Of a DNA stretch of 64,000 nucleotides, positions 1-10,700 are shown one piece after another. The DNA comes from Rhodococcus maanshanensis NBRC 100610 (lineage in GTDB: Bacteria; Actinomycetota; Actinomycetes; Mycobacteriales; Mycobacteriaceae). Each line of letters begins with the position of its first letter. Position 1 is the stretch's first letter. The position numbers and the translations under genes were made by a program. Where the stretch lies: positions 1-64,000 of the forward strand of contig NZ_BCXA01000041.1 in assembly GCF_001894865.1 (NCBI RefSeq), written 5' to 3'. A model generated the notes under the pieces. That model saw only the letters and a program-made list of their open reading frames with translations, did not search any database and was not told the DNA's origin.

Positions 1-3000
1 GCGGGTTCACCGGTGTGACAGCGAGTGTGGTGTCGGGCCGGGTGTCGTACGTGTTGGGGTTGGAAGGCCCTGCGGTTTCGGTGGACACGGCGTGTTCGGC
101 GGGTCTGGTGGCGTTGCATCAGGCGGTGGCGGCGTTGCGGTCGGGGGAGTGCTCGCTGGCGCTGGCGGGTGGTGTGACGGTGATGGCGACGGCGGGAATG
201 TTCGTCGAGTTCTCGCGGCAGCGGGGGTTGGCGCCGGATGGTCGGTGTAAGCCGTTCGCGGAGGCAGCTGACGGGACGGCGTGGGGTGAGGGCTCGGGTG
301 TGTTGGTGTTGGAGCGGTTGTCCGATGCGCAACGCAACGGACATCGGGTGTTGGCGGTGGTGCGGGGTAGCGCGGTCAATCAGGATGGTGCGTCGAATGG
401 TTTGACCGCGCCGAACGGGCCCTCGCAGCAGCGGGTGATTCGGCGGGCGTTGGCCGATGCGGGGGTGTCCGCGGCCGAGGTCGATGTGGTGGAGGCGCAC
501 GGTACCGGCACCAGGTTGGGTGATCCGATCGAGGCGCAGGCGTTGTTGGCGACTTATGGTCAGCGTGATCGTGATTTGGAACCGGTGTGGTTGGGTTCGA
601 TCAAATCCAATATCGGGCACACTCAGGCGGCGGCGGGGTTGGCCGGGGTGATCAAGATGGTGCAGGCCCTGCGCCATGGGGTGCTGCCCAAAACCCTGCA
701 CGTGGACGCGCCATCCTCGCACGTGGATTGGACCGCGGGACACGCTGAGCTGCTGAGTCAGGCACGGGACTGGCCGGAGGCCGATCGTCCGCGACGGGCC
801 GCGGTATCGGCCTTCGGTATCAGCGGCACCAATGCCCACGTCATCCTCGAACAAGCACCGGCGAGCGAGCCGGCACCGCAACCACAGACACCGATGGATG
901 TGCCGGTGCCGGTGGCGTGGGTGGTGTCGGCGCGGACCCGGGATGGGTTGGCGGGACAGGCGGCTCGGTTGTCGACCTATCTGGGGCAGCGTCCGGATGT
1001 GGATGCGGTGGATGTGGCCGCGACGTTGTCGGGACGTTCGCGGTTCGAGCATCGTGCGGTGATCGTGGGCGGGGATCGGGCGCAGTTGCTGGGCGGGCTC
1101 GACGCGGTGGCACGGGGGCTACCCGCCGCTGCCTCCGATGCTGGTGTAGTGGTGTCGGGGGTTGCCGGTAGACACGGTAAGACGGTGCTGGTGTTCCCGG
1201 GTCAGGGTGCGCAGTGGCTGGGGATGGGGCGGGAGTTGTTGGTTTCCTCGCCGGTGTTCGCAGAGACCATGACCGAGTGTGATCGTGTGTTCTCCACGTT
1301 GGTGGACTGGTCGCTTCTCGAGGTGCTCGACGGTGGCGAAGGTGCGCCCTCGCTCGAGCGTGTCGAGGTTGTGCAGCCGGTGTTGTTCGCGGTGATGGTG
1401 TCGCTGGCGCAGCTGTGGCGTTCGGTCGGTGTGGAACCCGATGCCGTGGTGGGTCATTCCCAGGGAGAGATCGCCGCAGCCTATGTGGCAGGTGCGTTGT
1501 CGCTCGAGGATGCCGCCCGGATCGTGATCCTGCGCTCGGCGGCGTTGACGGCGTTGGCCGGTCAGGGCGCGATGGTGTCGGTCGGGCTCTCGGTCGAGCA
1601 GGTCGATCGACTGCTCGAGAGGTTCGACCGGTTGGCTGTGGCTGTGGTCAACGGCCCGGGATCGACAGTGGTGTCCGGTGACATCGGGCAGACGGAGTCG
1701 TTCTTGACCGAGTGTGAGCGACTCGATGTTCGCGCACGCCGGATCGCGGTGGATTATGCCTCGCATTCTCCCCAGATCGAACAGCTCCGCGATCACCTGC
1801 ACGACGCACTCACCGAAATCCAGCCGTGTTCGCAAGGTTCCACCGGTTCGAGAGGTTCGTCGGGTGTGGTGTTCTATTCCACCGTCACCGGCACGATTCT
1901 GGACCTGACTGAATTGGATGCCCGGTACTGGTTCCGCAATCTGCGGGAAACGGTGCGTTTCGAGCAGGCCGTGCAGGCATTGCACAGCGACGGATACAGC
2001 GTGTTCGTCGAGGCGAGCCCACACCCCCTGCTGACCGTCGACATCGAACAGATCTGTGCGGCAGTCGATCCCGACAGCAGCGTTCCCCCGAACAACCATG
2101 ACCCGGTGATCGTGGGTTCGCTGCTGCGTGGCGAGGATTGCGCGGTGGCGTTCACGCGTTCGATGGCACGGTTGGATGTGTCGGGTGTGGATGTGGTGTG
2201 GGATGCGGTGCGTCAGGATCGTGGTCGTCGGGTCGAGTTGCCCACGTATGCGTTCCAGCGTCACCGCTATTGGTTGACCTCGACCGGAACCGGTGACGCG
2301 GCGTCGTTGGGGTTGGCTGGGGCCGAGCATCCGCTGTTGGGTGCGGTGATGGTGTCCGCGGACACGGGTGCGGTGACGTTGACGGGTCGGTTGTCGTTGG
2401 CCTCGCAGCCGTGGCTGGTCGATCACGCGGTCCGTGGGGTGGTGTTGTTCCCCGGTACCGGGTTCGTGGAGTTGGCGATGCGGGCCGCGGAGGAAGTCGG
2501 ATGCCCGGTGTTGCGGGACCTGACATTGATGACCCCGTTGGTGTTGACCGCCGAGAACGCGGTGCAACTGCAGGTCGTGGTCGATGGGCACGATGGGCAG
2601 GGTGCGCGGCGGGTGATGGTGTATTCCCGTGATGCCGGGGACCCGCAGGCGGGGTGGGTCACTCATGCCGAGGGGGTGCTCGATCGGCAGGGTGTCGATG
2701 TCACGAATTCGGGTGCCGCCGGTGCGATGTCGGCGGAGTTGGCGGTGTGGCCGCCGCGTGGTGCGGTAGCGGTGGCGGTGGACGATCTGTATCCGGTGTT
2801 GGCGGACCTCGGCTATGACTATGGTCCGACTTTCCAGGGGCTGCGGTCGCTGTGGCGTCGTGGTGAGGAGTTGTTCATCGAGGCCTCGTTGCCGGATTCG
2901 GTGAGTGATGCGTCGGGGTTCGGGCTGCATCCGGCGCTGTTGGATTCGGTGCTGCATGCCAAGGTGATGGATACCGAGGCCGGTGGCGAGGTGATGTTGC

Positions 3001-6000
3001 CGTTTGCGTGGTCGGAGGTGTCGCTGCATGCGGTCGGCGCGTCGGTGGTGCGGGCCCGGATCTGGCCGACCGATTCCGGTCCCGGCGCGGTGGCGATCGA
3101 GGTTGCCGACACGGCCGGGCGTCCGGTGTTGACGGCTGGGTCGTTGACCTTGCGGCCGGTCTCGCCGGGACAATTGGGCGCCGCGAGCACGCGTGAGCGG
3201 TTGTGCGCGGTGCAGTGGACACCAGCGCCGACTCCGATCCCGAGTTCGGTGCCGGAGTCTCGGGTGTTCACCACGGTCGAGGGATTCTTGGCGTGGTCGC
3301 GCGACGATACTGCGTCGGTGCCGCCCGTTGTGGTGTTGGACAGGCGCGAGACCGACGACACTGCTGAGGATGTGACGCGGCGGGTGCATCGGGCGACCGG
3401 TGAGGTACTGGTCGGGTTGCAGGCCTGGCTGGGTGAGTCGCGGTTCGCTGCGAGTGTGTTGGTGGTGTTGACCTGCGGGGCGGTGGCACGTGCGGGTGAG
3501 CAGATCGCTGATCTGGCCGGTGCCGCGGTGTGGGGCTTGGTGCGTTCGGCGCAGTCGGAGGACCCGGGCAGGGTCGTGCTCCTGGACACCGATCACTCCG
3601 TCGACATGTCGGCGGCGACTCTGGCCGAGGTGTTGGCCTGCGGTGAACCCCAGGTGATGGTCCGCGGCGGGGTGCTGCACCTGGCCCGACTGACCCGGCT
3701 GACCGATTCGCTGGGTCTGGTTGTGCCGGAGTCGGTGTCGTGGCGGCTGGAGGCCGGTGACGACACTGTCGACGGGCTCGGACTGAACTCGTGCCGTGCT
3801 GCGGATCAACCATTGGGGCAGGGTCAGGTCCGTGTTGCGGTGCGGGCCGGTGGCCTGAACTTCAGAGACGTTCTCATCTGTCTGGGTGCGGTGGACGTGG
3901 GGAACACCGCGATGGGCATGGAAATTGCCGGGGTGGTCGTCGAGGTCGGCCCGGGGGTGGAGGGCTTTGTCCTCGGAGACCGGGTGATGGGGCTGATCGA
4001 AGATGGTCTTGGTCCTTTCGTGGTGACGGATCAGAGACTGATCGTCCACATGCCCGAGGGGTGGTCGTTCACCGATGCGGCCACGGTTTCGATTGTTTTC
4101 CTCACCGCCTATTACGGCCTCCGGGATTTGGCTGGGGCCCGGCAGGGAGAGACTTTGCTGGTGCACGCGGCTGCCGGCGGGGTGGGTATGGCGGCTACAC
4201 AGCTGGCCCGATACTGGGGAATCGAGGTGTACGGGACCGCGAGCCAGGGTAAGTGGGACACCTTGGCTTCCATGGGGTTCGATGAGCAGCACATCGGTGA
4301 TTCCCGGTCTCTTCATTTCGGGGAACAGTTCATGACGGCCACGGGCGGTCGTGGTGTGGACATCGTTTTGGACTCGCTGGCCGGGGAATTCGTCGATACG
4401 TCCTTGCGGCTGTTGCCGCGCGGTGGCCGTTTCTTGGAGATGGGCAAAACCGACATACGCGATGGCGGAGAGATCGCCGCTCGCTATCCGGGAGTCCACT
4501 ATCGTGCGTTCGACCTGTGGGATGCCGGGCCGGATCGGATCGCAGAGATGCTGGTCGATCTCAAGGCGATGTTCGACAGGGAAGTGATCGTTCCGTTGCC
4601 CGTCAAGACCTACGACATTCGGCGTGCGCGCGATGCGTTCCGATATTTCAGTCAGGCGCGTCATATCGGAAAGATCGCCTTGTCCATCCCGGCGGGGGAG
4701 GCCGGTGTGGATTCGGGTGTGGTGTCGGCGGTGTCGGCGGGCACTGTGTTGATCACCGGTGGTACCGGTGGGTTGGGGTCGATGCTGGCGCGGCATCTGG
4801 TGACCGATTACGGGGTGCGGTCGTTGGTGTTGGCCAGTCGCCGTGGCCCGGCGGCGTCGGGGGCAGAGGACTTGGTCACGGAATTGACCGGGTTGGGTGC
4901 CCGGGTGCGGATCGTGGCGTGTGATGTGTCCGATCGCGGTGAGGTCGTGGAGTTGTTGGCCGCGGTACCTCAGGACGCGCCGTTGACCGGCCTGGTCCAT
5001 ACCGCGGGTGTGCTCGACGACGGTGTCGTGGTGTCGTTGAGCCCGGATCGGGTGGATGCGGTGCTGGCGGCCAAGGCGGATGCGGCGTGGCATCTGCATG
5101 AGTTGACCCGTGAGTTGGATCTGGCGTTGTTCGTGTTGTATTCCTCGGTCGCGGGTGTGTTGGGCACTGCTGGGCAGGGCAACTATGCGGCCGCGAATGC
5201 GTTCCTCGACGGGTTGGCCGAGTGTCGTCGTGGCGAGGATCGGACGGCGGTGTCGATCGCGTGGGGTTTGTGGGCTGCGGGCACCGAGATGACCGGACAC
5301 CTCGGCGGGGCCGACACCACACGTCTGGGTCGGGGTGGTGTGGTGGCGATGTCGGACGAGCAGGGTTTGGCGTTGTTCGACGCCGCTGTGGCGCAGCACC
5401 GTGCGGGTGTGGTCGCTGCCCGCGTGGACACGGCTTCGTTGGCTGCCGGTGCGCGTGCGGGCACTCTGGCTCCGTTGCTGGAGGGCTTGCTGCCGGAGGG
5501 CCGCCGCGTCGCGGGAGTTGTGGTGGGTCTGCGGCAGCGGTTGGTGGGACTGACCGCTGCCGAGCGAGATGCGTTGGTGCTGGACACTGTTCGCGGTCAG
5601 GTCGCGGCCGTGTTGGGCCACGACAGCGGTGCGGCCATCGAGGCCGGCCGTAGTTTCCGGGATCTGGGTTTCGATTCGTTGACCGCGGTCGAGACACGCA
5701 ACCGGTTGAACTCCGTCACCGGGTTGCGGTTGCCCGCGACGCTGGTCTTCGACTATCCGACACCGAACGCAGTGACCGCGTACCTCCTTACCCAGCTCAC
5801 CGACACCGGTATCTCCGACACCGGCATCTCCGACTCTTTGTCGCGCCTGGAAAAGGAAGTACTGGATATGGTCGACGGCAAGACGATGACCAACGAGTTC
5901 TACTCGAAGTTGTTGAATTTGACGCGAATCGCCAGTCGCGCGAACGAAGACCGGGATGCATCCCCGTCGGAGGACGTCATGGCCATGAGCGACCAAACAC

Positions 6001-6038
6001 TATTGGACCTGTTGGAGGACGAATTCGGCATCTCGTAG
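1..6038 (+). CDS. Type I modular PKS, fully reducing extension module (5' end outside window)
   Basis: This polyketide synthase extends and fully reduces a polyketide chain by one unit. The frame is already open at base 3, so the start and probably earlier modules lie to the left. Domains in order: KS (Cys codon 93-95 in DTACSAG, then HGTGT and NIGHTQ), AT (GHSQG Ser codon 1458-1460, with a later YASH motif, the methylmalonyl-CoA pattern), DH (His codon 2424-2426 and Asp codon 2943-2945 both present), ER (nucleotide-binding [10 protein letters not shown] near 4157), KR (GGTGGLG near 4758, Tyr codon 5184-5186, LDD motif of B-type KRs) and ACP (Ser codon 5676-5678). A helical C-terminal docking region follows, ending LLEDEFGIS, so the chain is handed to another polypeptide. 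The best partner in view is the minus-strand PKS at 7710-13925, whose N-terminus is a docking coiled coil. The KS has CSAG where CSSG is usual. Confidence 0.95.
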   Translation, partial: GFTGVTASVVSGRVSYVLGLEGPAVSVDTACSAGLVALHQAVAALRSGECSLALAGGVTVMATAGMFVEFSRQRGLAPDGRCKPFAEAADGTAWGEGSGVLVLERLSDAQRNGHRVLAVVRGSAVNQDGASNGLTAPNGPSQQRVIRRALADAGVSAAEVDVVEAHGTGTRLGDPIEAQALLATYGQRDRDLEPVWLGSIKSNIGHTQAAAGLAGVIKMVQALRHGVLPKTLHVDAPSSHVDWTAGHAELLSQARDWPEADRPRRAAVSAFGISGTNAHVILEQAPASEPAPQPQTPMDVPVPVAWVVSARTRDGLAGQAARLSTYLGQRPDVDAVDVAATLSGRSRFEHRAVIVGGDRAQLLGGLDAVARGLPAAASDAGVVVSGVAGRHGKTVLVFPGQGAQWLGMGRELLVSSPVFAETMTECDRVFSTLVDWSLLEVLDGGEGAPSLERVEVVQPVLFAVMVSLAQLWRSVGVEPDAVVGHSQGEIAAAYVAGALSLEDAARIVILRSAALTALAGQGAMVSVGLSVEQVDRLLERFDRLAVAVVNGPGSTVVSGDIGQTESFLTECERLDVRARRIAVDYASHSPQIEQLRDHLHDALTEIQPCSQGSTGSRGSSGVVFYSTVTGTILDLTELDARYWFRNLRETVRFEQAVQALHSDGYSVFVEASPHPLLTVDIEQICAAVDPDSSVPPNNHDPVIVGSLLRGEDCAVAFTRSMARLDVSGVDVVWDAVRQDRGRRVELPTYAFQRHRYWLTSTGTGDAASLGLAGAEHPLLGAVMVSADTGAVTLTGRLSLASQPWLVDHAVRGVVLFPGTGFVELAMRAAEEVGCPVLRDLTLMTPLVLTAENAVQLQVVVDGHDGQGARRVMVYSRDAGDPQAGWVTHAEGVLDRQGVDVTNSGAAGAMSAELAVWPPRGAVAVAVDDLYPVLADLGYDYGPTFQGLRSLWRRGEELFIEASLPDSVSDASGFGLHPALLDSVLHAKVMDTEAGGEVMLPFAWSEVSLHAVGASVVRARIWPTDSGPGAVAIEVADTAGRPVLTAGSLTLRPVSPGQLGAASTRERLCAVQWTPAPTPIPSSVPESRVFTTVEGFLAWSRDDTASVPPVVVLDRRETDDTAEDVTRRVHRATGEVLVGLQAWLGESRFAASVLVVLTCGAVARAGEQIADLAGAAVWGLVRSAQSEDPGRVVLLDTDHSVDMSAATLAEVLACGEPQVMVRGGVLHLARLTRLTDSLGLVVPESVSWRLEAGDDTVDGLGLNSCRAADQPLGQGQVRVAVRAGGLNFRDVLICLGAVDVGNTAMGMEIAGVVVEVGPGVEGFVLGDRVMGLIEDGLGPFVVTDQRLIVHMPEGWSFTDAATVSIVFLTAYYGLRDLAGARQGETLLVHAAAGGVGMAATQLARYWGIEVYGTASQGKWDTLASMGFDEQHIGDSRSLHFGEQFMTATGGRGVDIVLDSLAGEFVDTSLRLLPRGGRFLEMGKTDIRDGGEIAARYPGVHYRAFDLWDAGPDRIAEMLVDLKAMFDREVIVPLPVKTYDIRRARDAFRYFSQARHIGKIALSIPAGEAGVDSGVVSAVSAGTVLITGGTGGLGSMLARHLVTDYGVRSLVLASRRGPAASGAEDLVTELTGLGARVRIVACDVSDRGEVVELLAAVPQDAPLTGLVHTAGVLDDGVVVSLSPDRVDAVLAAKADAAWHLHELTRELDLALFVLYSSVAGVLGTAGQGNYAAANAFLDGLAECRRGEDRTAVSIAWGLWAAGTEMTGHLGGADTTRLGRGGVVAMSDEQGLALFDAAVAQHRAGVVAARVDTASLAAGARAGTLAPLLEGLLPEGRRVAGVVVGLRQRLVGLTAAERDALVLDTVRGQVAAVLGHDSGAAIEAGRSFRDLGFDSLTAVETRNRLNSVTGLRLPATLVFDYPTPNAVTAYLLTQLTDTGISDTGISDSLSRLEKEVLDMVDGKTMTNEFYSKLLNLTRIASRANEDRDASPSEDVMAMSDQTLLDLLEDEFGIS

Positions 6039-6136
6039 CCGGCGACTGGTCCGCACCGGAAGGCGTGCTGCAGCCCTCCTGCACAATCCCGGTGCAGACC
6101 CCGCCGACGACTGCTCACCACGCCTGAAGAAGCTGA

Positions 6137-7699
6137 TTACGGGAGGCCGGGTGCGTCTACACGACGACCCGGAACCTGATGCTCTGCGTCGAAGTCATAG
6201 TCGGCGAACGGGAAATGTCGACCACGCCAACGCGTTTCGAGGGCGCCGGCAGGACGGAAATATGGCGTGTCACCGTGCGAGTTGCGGTAATAGGTTGGAA
6301 CACCCTGCGACTCGATGTAGTGCCGAAGGACCTGACCACGCTTGCTGACCTCGGCATGGTAAGCGGCGTGCGCCTGTTCGCTCACCTCGACCGTCGACGC
6401 CCGGCGGCGCCGCGCCTCCGCTATCGCTCGAATAGCGTGTGATGCAGTCGTTTCCACCATCCCGTGCCATCCGATATCGGACAGCGAGTACGGTCCGACC
6501 AGCATCCAGCGGTTCGGGAGGCCGGCTATGGCCACACCCTCATAGGCCTGTACTCCATTGGCGCCGAAGAACTGACCGAGATCGAATCCGTCCCGCCCGA
6601 CAACGGTGCCTTCGGCGTAACTTTCCGGTTCGGTGTGCATCTCGTAGCCGGTTGCCAGCACGATGACGTCATACTGATGCTCGGTGCCATCGCTGGTCCG
6701 GATGCCCTGTTCAATGAACTGATCGATGTCATCGGTGACCAGGCGAACATTGTCGCGATTGAACACCGCCGGATATCCGGTCGACAGGGTGAGTCGCTTC
6801 GCCATGGGTCCGTAGCCGGGTGTCAGTGCGGCGGCCGTTGCGGGGTCATCAACGGTCCGTCGGAGATACGCTCGGTAAATCCGCTTGGCGACGGCATCGA
6901 ATGCGGCCATCAGCGGCTTCGCAACTGTCAAGGGCAGATATGTAGCCAGTCTGGCGATGGGTTCCAACCCGAGCAATATCATCCCGGACTGGGCCGCTGC
7001 CACGCCTGGCACCCGCAAGGCGGCCTGGAACCAGCGCGGGACCGGGTAGTTGGGTTTGGGTACGCACCACACAGGTGTCCGCTGGAAGACATCAAGGTGA
7101 TCTACCTCAGGTGCGATCGCGGGCGTGATCTGCACGGAACTCGCGCCGGTACCGACCACAGCCACGCGCTTACCCGCCATGTCGAGTGCATGGTCCCAGG
7201 TGGCCGGGCTCTGCACCACACCGGCGAAGTCATCGAGACCCTTTATGCCACTGTCGACTTTGGGGCGCAGAAAGGCACCGACCGCGCTGATCACGAACCT
7301 GGCCGTAATGATCTCGTTGTCCGCGGTGTGCAACGCCCATCGACGGTGTGTCTCGTCCCAGACTTCGCGGACGACCTCGGTGTGGAACCGTAGATGCCGA
7401 TAGAGACCGTAGCGGCGAGCGACGTCCTGGTGATACGCCTGAACCTCGGCACCTGTCGGAAACAGCGTTGGCCAATCGGCCTTGCGGGCGAACGAGTACT
7501 GGTAAGCGAACGCGGGTACGTCCACACTGATCCCCGGGTAGGTGTTTTCGCGCCAACTGCCGCCGACCTCGCCCGCCCGTTCCAGGATGGTGAACTCTTC
7601 GATCCCCGCGCGTTTGAGCAGCGCACCCGCCGCGATGCCACCGGGACCCGCACCGATCACCACGATCTCGTGATCTGGTTGCGATGTCGTAGTGCTCAT
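6137..7699 (-). CDS. Baeyer-Villiger-type flavin monooxygenase with altered fingerprint
   Basis: A 520-residue class B flavoprotein monooxygenase, probably a post-PKS tailoring enzyme that inserts oxygen next to a ketone. The N-terminal FAD dinucleotide-binding motif is VIGAGPGG (residues ~14-21) and the NADPH-binding motif is VVGTGASS (~181-188). The Baeyer-Villiger fingerprint between them normally reads FxGxxxHxxxW. Here it is F158-A-G-VVQ-S164-PAT-W168, so the conserved His is Ser. The gene follows the minus-strand PKS stop by 10 bp, with a GGGAG ribosome site in the gap, so the two are almost certainly co-transcribed. The substrate cannot be read from sequence. The His to Ser change could mean a different oxygenation chemistry or loss of activity. 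Confidence 0.88.
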   Translation of the reverse strand: MSTTTSQPDHEIVVIGAGPGGIAAGALLKRAGIEEFTILERAGEVGGSWRENTYPGISVDVPAFAYQYSFARKADWPTLFPTGAEVQAYHQDVARRYGLYRHLRFHTEVVREVWDETHRRWALHTADNEIITARFVISAVGAFLRPKVDSGIKGLDDFAGVVQSPATWDHALDMAGKRVAVVGTGASSVQITPAIAPEVDHLDVFQRTPVWCVPKPNYPVPRWFQAALRVPGVAAAQSGMILLGLEPIARLATYLPLTVAKPLMAAFDAVAKRIYRAYLRRTVDDPATAAALTPGYGPMAKRLTLSTGYPAVFNRDNVRLVTDDIDQFIEQGIRTSDGTEHQYDVIVLATGYEMHTEPESYAEGTVVGRDGFDLGQFFGANGVQAYEGVAIAGLPNRWMLVGPYSLSDIGWHGMVETTASHAIRAIAEARRRRASTVEVSEQAHAAYHAEVSKRGQVLRHYIESQGVPTYYRNSHGDTPYFRPAGALETRWRGRHFPFADYDFDAEHQVPGRRVDAPGLP

Positions 7700-7709
7700 T
7701 AAGTCTCCC

Positions 7710-10700
7710 TCACTGAATAGGTCGGATGCCAGTGCTCAGCTGCGTGAGCCATTGGTCGATCAGCTGCGCCGCTACTTGGACCTCGGCGCCGGACAGAGCA
7801 TCGTGATCCGCATCCACGGTCTGGACCGTCTGCGCGGTCGACCACTCTTCTATCGGCCACCCATTGAGGCTCTGATGCAGCGGCGACGATCGCGTGAACT
7901 TGACGGCAAGCGTCGTACATTCAAGAGGCTTGTGTTCGATCTGCATCGCCAGGTCGAACCACCAACCGAAGGCGGTCAATCGTGCGGTGGTCAGGCCGGC
8001 GAGGTCGGGGCTCGTCGCATCCATCTCGAGCATGTGGTTCCCGCGGCCGTTCAGTTGGCATTCATTCGCCTCGCGGGCGATAAAGCCGTCGAGGATGACC
8101 AGGCCCTGCAGCCGGGTATTTCCCTGTTCCAATAGCCGAGCCGCCGCCGCGTGGGCGATATTTCCCCCTGTCGAGTAACCGCCCAGGACGAAATCGTCCT
8201 GACCCACCGCATCGAGGACCGTCGTGACAATGCTGTCGATGGCGGCATCGAGCGATGCGGGGAGCGGCTCGTCCGGGTCGTACCCCGACAGCGGGATAGC
8301 CGAGACACGGCGGTGACCGCCCAGATGGGCGGCAAGCTGCATGTACTGAATGGATCCGCCGAGGAATTCCGGGGGATCAACGAATACCAAGTGTGGCAGG
8401 GCATCCCCGCCACTGATTCCGATACCGGTCGGCACTCCCCCGGAGAAGTGGTCGAACCGCGGACGGAGTTTCGCTGCTGCTCGCAAGAACGCCAAACCCT
8501 GTGTGAACTTATTGTCTGCGATCGCCTGCCGGATGACACCGACCAGAGTCTCTTCGGGACCGGCGGTTTCTGCCGTCGGAAGATCGGTGGATTCGCGAGC
8601 CGCATCCGACGGCCGCATCGGCGCTGCCACGGTCTCCCCATGGGATCCGAGTAGTTCGTCCAGAACGTGTTGGGAGAGGGTGGCCGGTGTGGGATGGTCG
8701 AAGATCACGGTCGCGGGCAGTCGCAGTCCCGTGATCGTATTGAGTCGGTTACGGGCCTCGACCGCGGCCAGCGAATCAAAACCCAACTCCCGGAAGTTGC
8801 GAGCCGGATCGATTGCGTCGGGACCATCATGGCCGAGCACAACCGCCATCTGGTCTCGCACCACGCCCAGCAGCATGGGCAGCCGCTCGGCATCCGCCAG
8901 CACTGAAACCCGCTCTCGCAGAACCGCTCCCTGCTCCCGCGACAGCTCCAGCGCCGAACGACGTCGTGCACTCGACACCAGTCCCCGCATCAGCGGGGTC
9001 AATGTCCCAGCCCTGACCTGCGCATCCAGCGCTACATGATCCAGCGGTGCCGCAACCACTGCCGCACGGTCAGCAACGATCGCAGTGTCGAACATTGCCA
9101 GACCTTGCTCAGTCGAGATGGGTGACAGCCCAACACGACCCAACCGAGCAGTGTCGGTATCAGCGAGATGCCCGGTCATCCCGGTATTGGAAGCCCAAAA
9201 CCCCCACGCGATCGAAGTCGCGGCCAGCCCACTCGCACGCCGATGCTCGGCCAATCCATCCAGGAACACATTCGCGGCGGCGTAGTTGCCCTGCCCTGCA
9301 TTGCCCAACACACCCGCCGCCGACGAGTAGAGCGCGAACATCCCCAAATCCATGCGGCTCGTGGCCTCGTGCAGATACCAGGCGGCATCAGCCTTCGCTG
9401 CCAGCACTGCGTCCATCCGGTCCGGTGTCAGTGACGCGATCACACCGTCATCGAGCACGCCGGCCGCGTGCACCACACCCGTCAACGGGAACTGCTCAGG
9501 CACCGCCGCCAACAACTCGGCCACCCCATCGCGGGTCGCGACATCACAGGCCACCATCCGCACCCGGGAACCCAACGTGCCCAACTCCGTCACCAACTGC
9601 GACGCTCCCGGCGCAGCCGCACCACGACGACTCGCCAACACCAGCGACCGCACCCCATGGTTTGTCACCAGATGCCGCGCCAACGCCGCACCCAAACCAC
9701 CCGTACCGCCGGTTACCAACACCGTCCCAGCCGACACCACGCCACCCGCGCCCGAACCCGGCGCGGCCGGAACAGGTAGCCGGGTCAATCGGGCTGCATG
9801 CACGACACCGGCACGGATCACAACCTGGGGCTCGCCCGAAACGATCACCGCAGCCAGCCCGTCGGCGGTCAGCGCGTCAGCGTCGGTGTCGACCAGCACG
9901 ATTCGGCCCGGAGCCTCCGACTGAGCCGAACGCACCAGACCCCAGACCGCCGACCCTGCCAAATCAGTGACATCGTGCCCAGCCTGGCCGACCGCACCAC
10001 GAGTGACCACAACCAGGGTGCTCGCCGCACACCGCAACCCACCCAGCCAGGCCTGCAACACCCGCAACATCTCATGGGTCGAATCGCGGACACGGCTCGG
10101 CACATCCTGATCTTCACCGGCAACGACCGCGCCACGATCGAATACGACCACCGCAGGTACGGTCACGTCCTGGTTCTGCACCCAGCTACCGAAAACCTCG
10201 CCGCGGGTGAAGGTTTCGGCATCGACAGGCGAGATGACCTGAGCCGCTACTGGCGTCCACTGCACTCCATGCAACCCGTTCTGCACCGAGAAGGCGTCCA
10301 GCTGTGCGGAAAACACCTCCTGCACAGTCAAGGACCGCGTCGTGAGCACCATCCGGCCGACCGCATCGGCGACCTGGATCGATACTGCATCGATATCGCC
10401 AGGTACTGGGGTGATACGCGCCCGCAGCCGCGACGCTCCGGTCGCGTGCAAGGTCACCCCCTGCCAGCGGAGTGGCAACTTCACTCGCCCGGGATTGGGA
10501 TCGACATCGACGAGCTGTCCGTGCAGCATCGACTCCAGCAAGGCCGGATGCACCCCGAACCGCGACACATCGGTCATCGACTCGGGCAGCTCGACCTCCA
10601 CGAACAGTTCCGCGCCACACCGCCATACCGATCGCAACCCCTGGAACGCCGGTCCACACTCGTCACCGGCAACAGCCAGCCGGTCATACAGACCATCCAC

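Noticed and set aside
5796-5832. Short tandem repeat ([11 protein letters not shown]) near the end of the first PKS
   Set aside because: A two-copy in-frame repeat in a flexible linker between ACP and docking helices; no evidence of function.
1119-5996. 1625-codon open frame antisense to the first PKS
   Set aside because: It mirrors the PKS coding frame in high-GC DNA, is rich in Arg/His/Gln/Pro, has no domain, and the sense strand has a complete set of PKS motifs.
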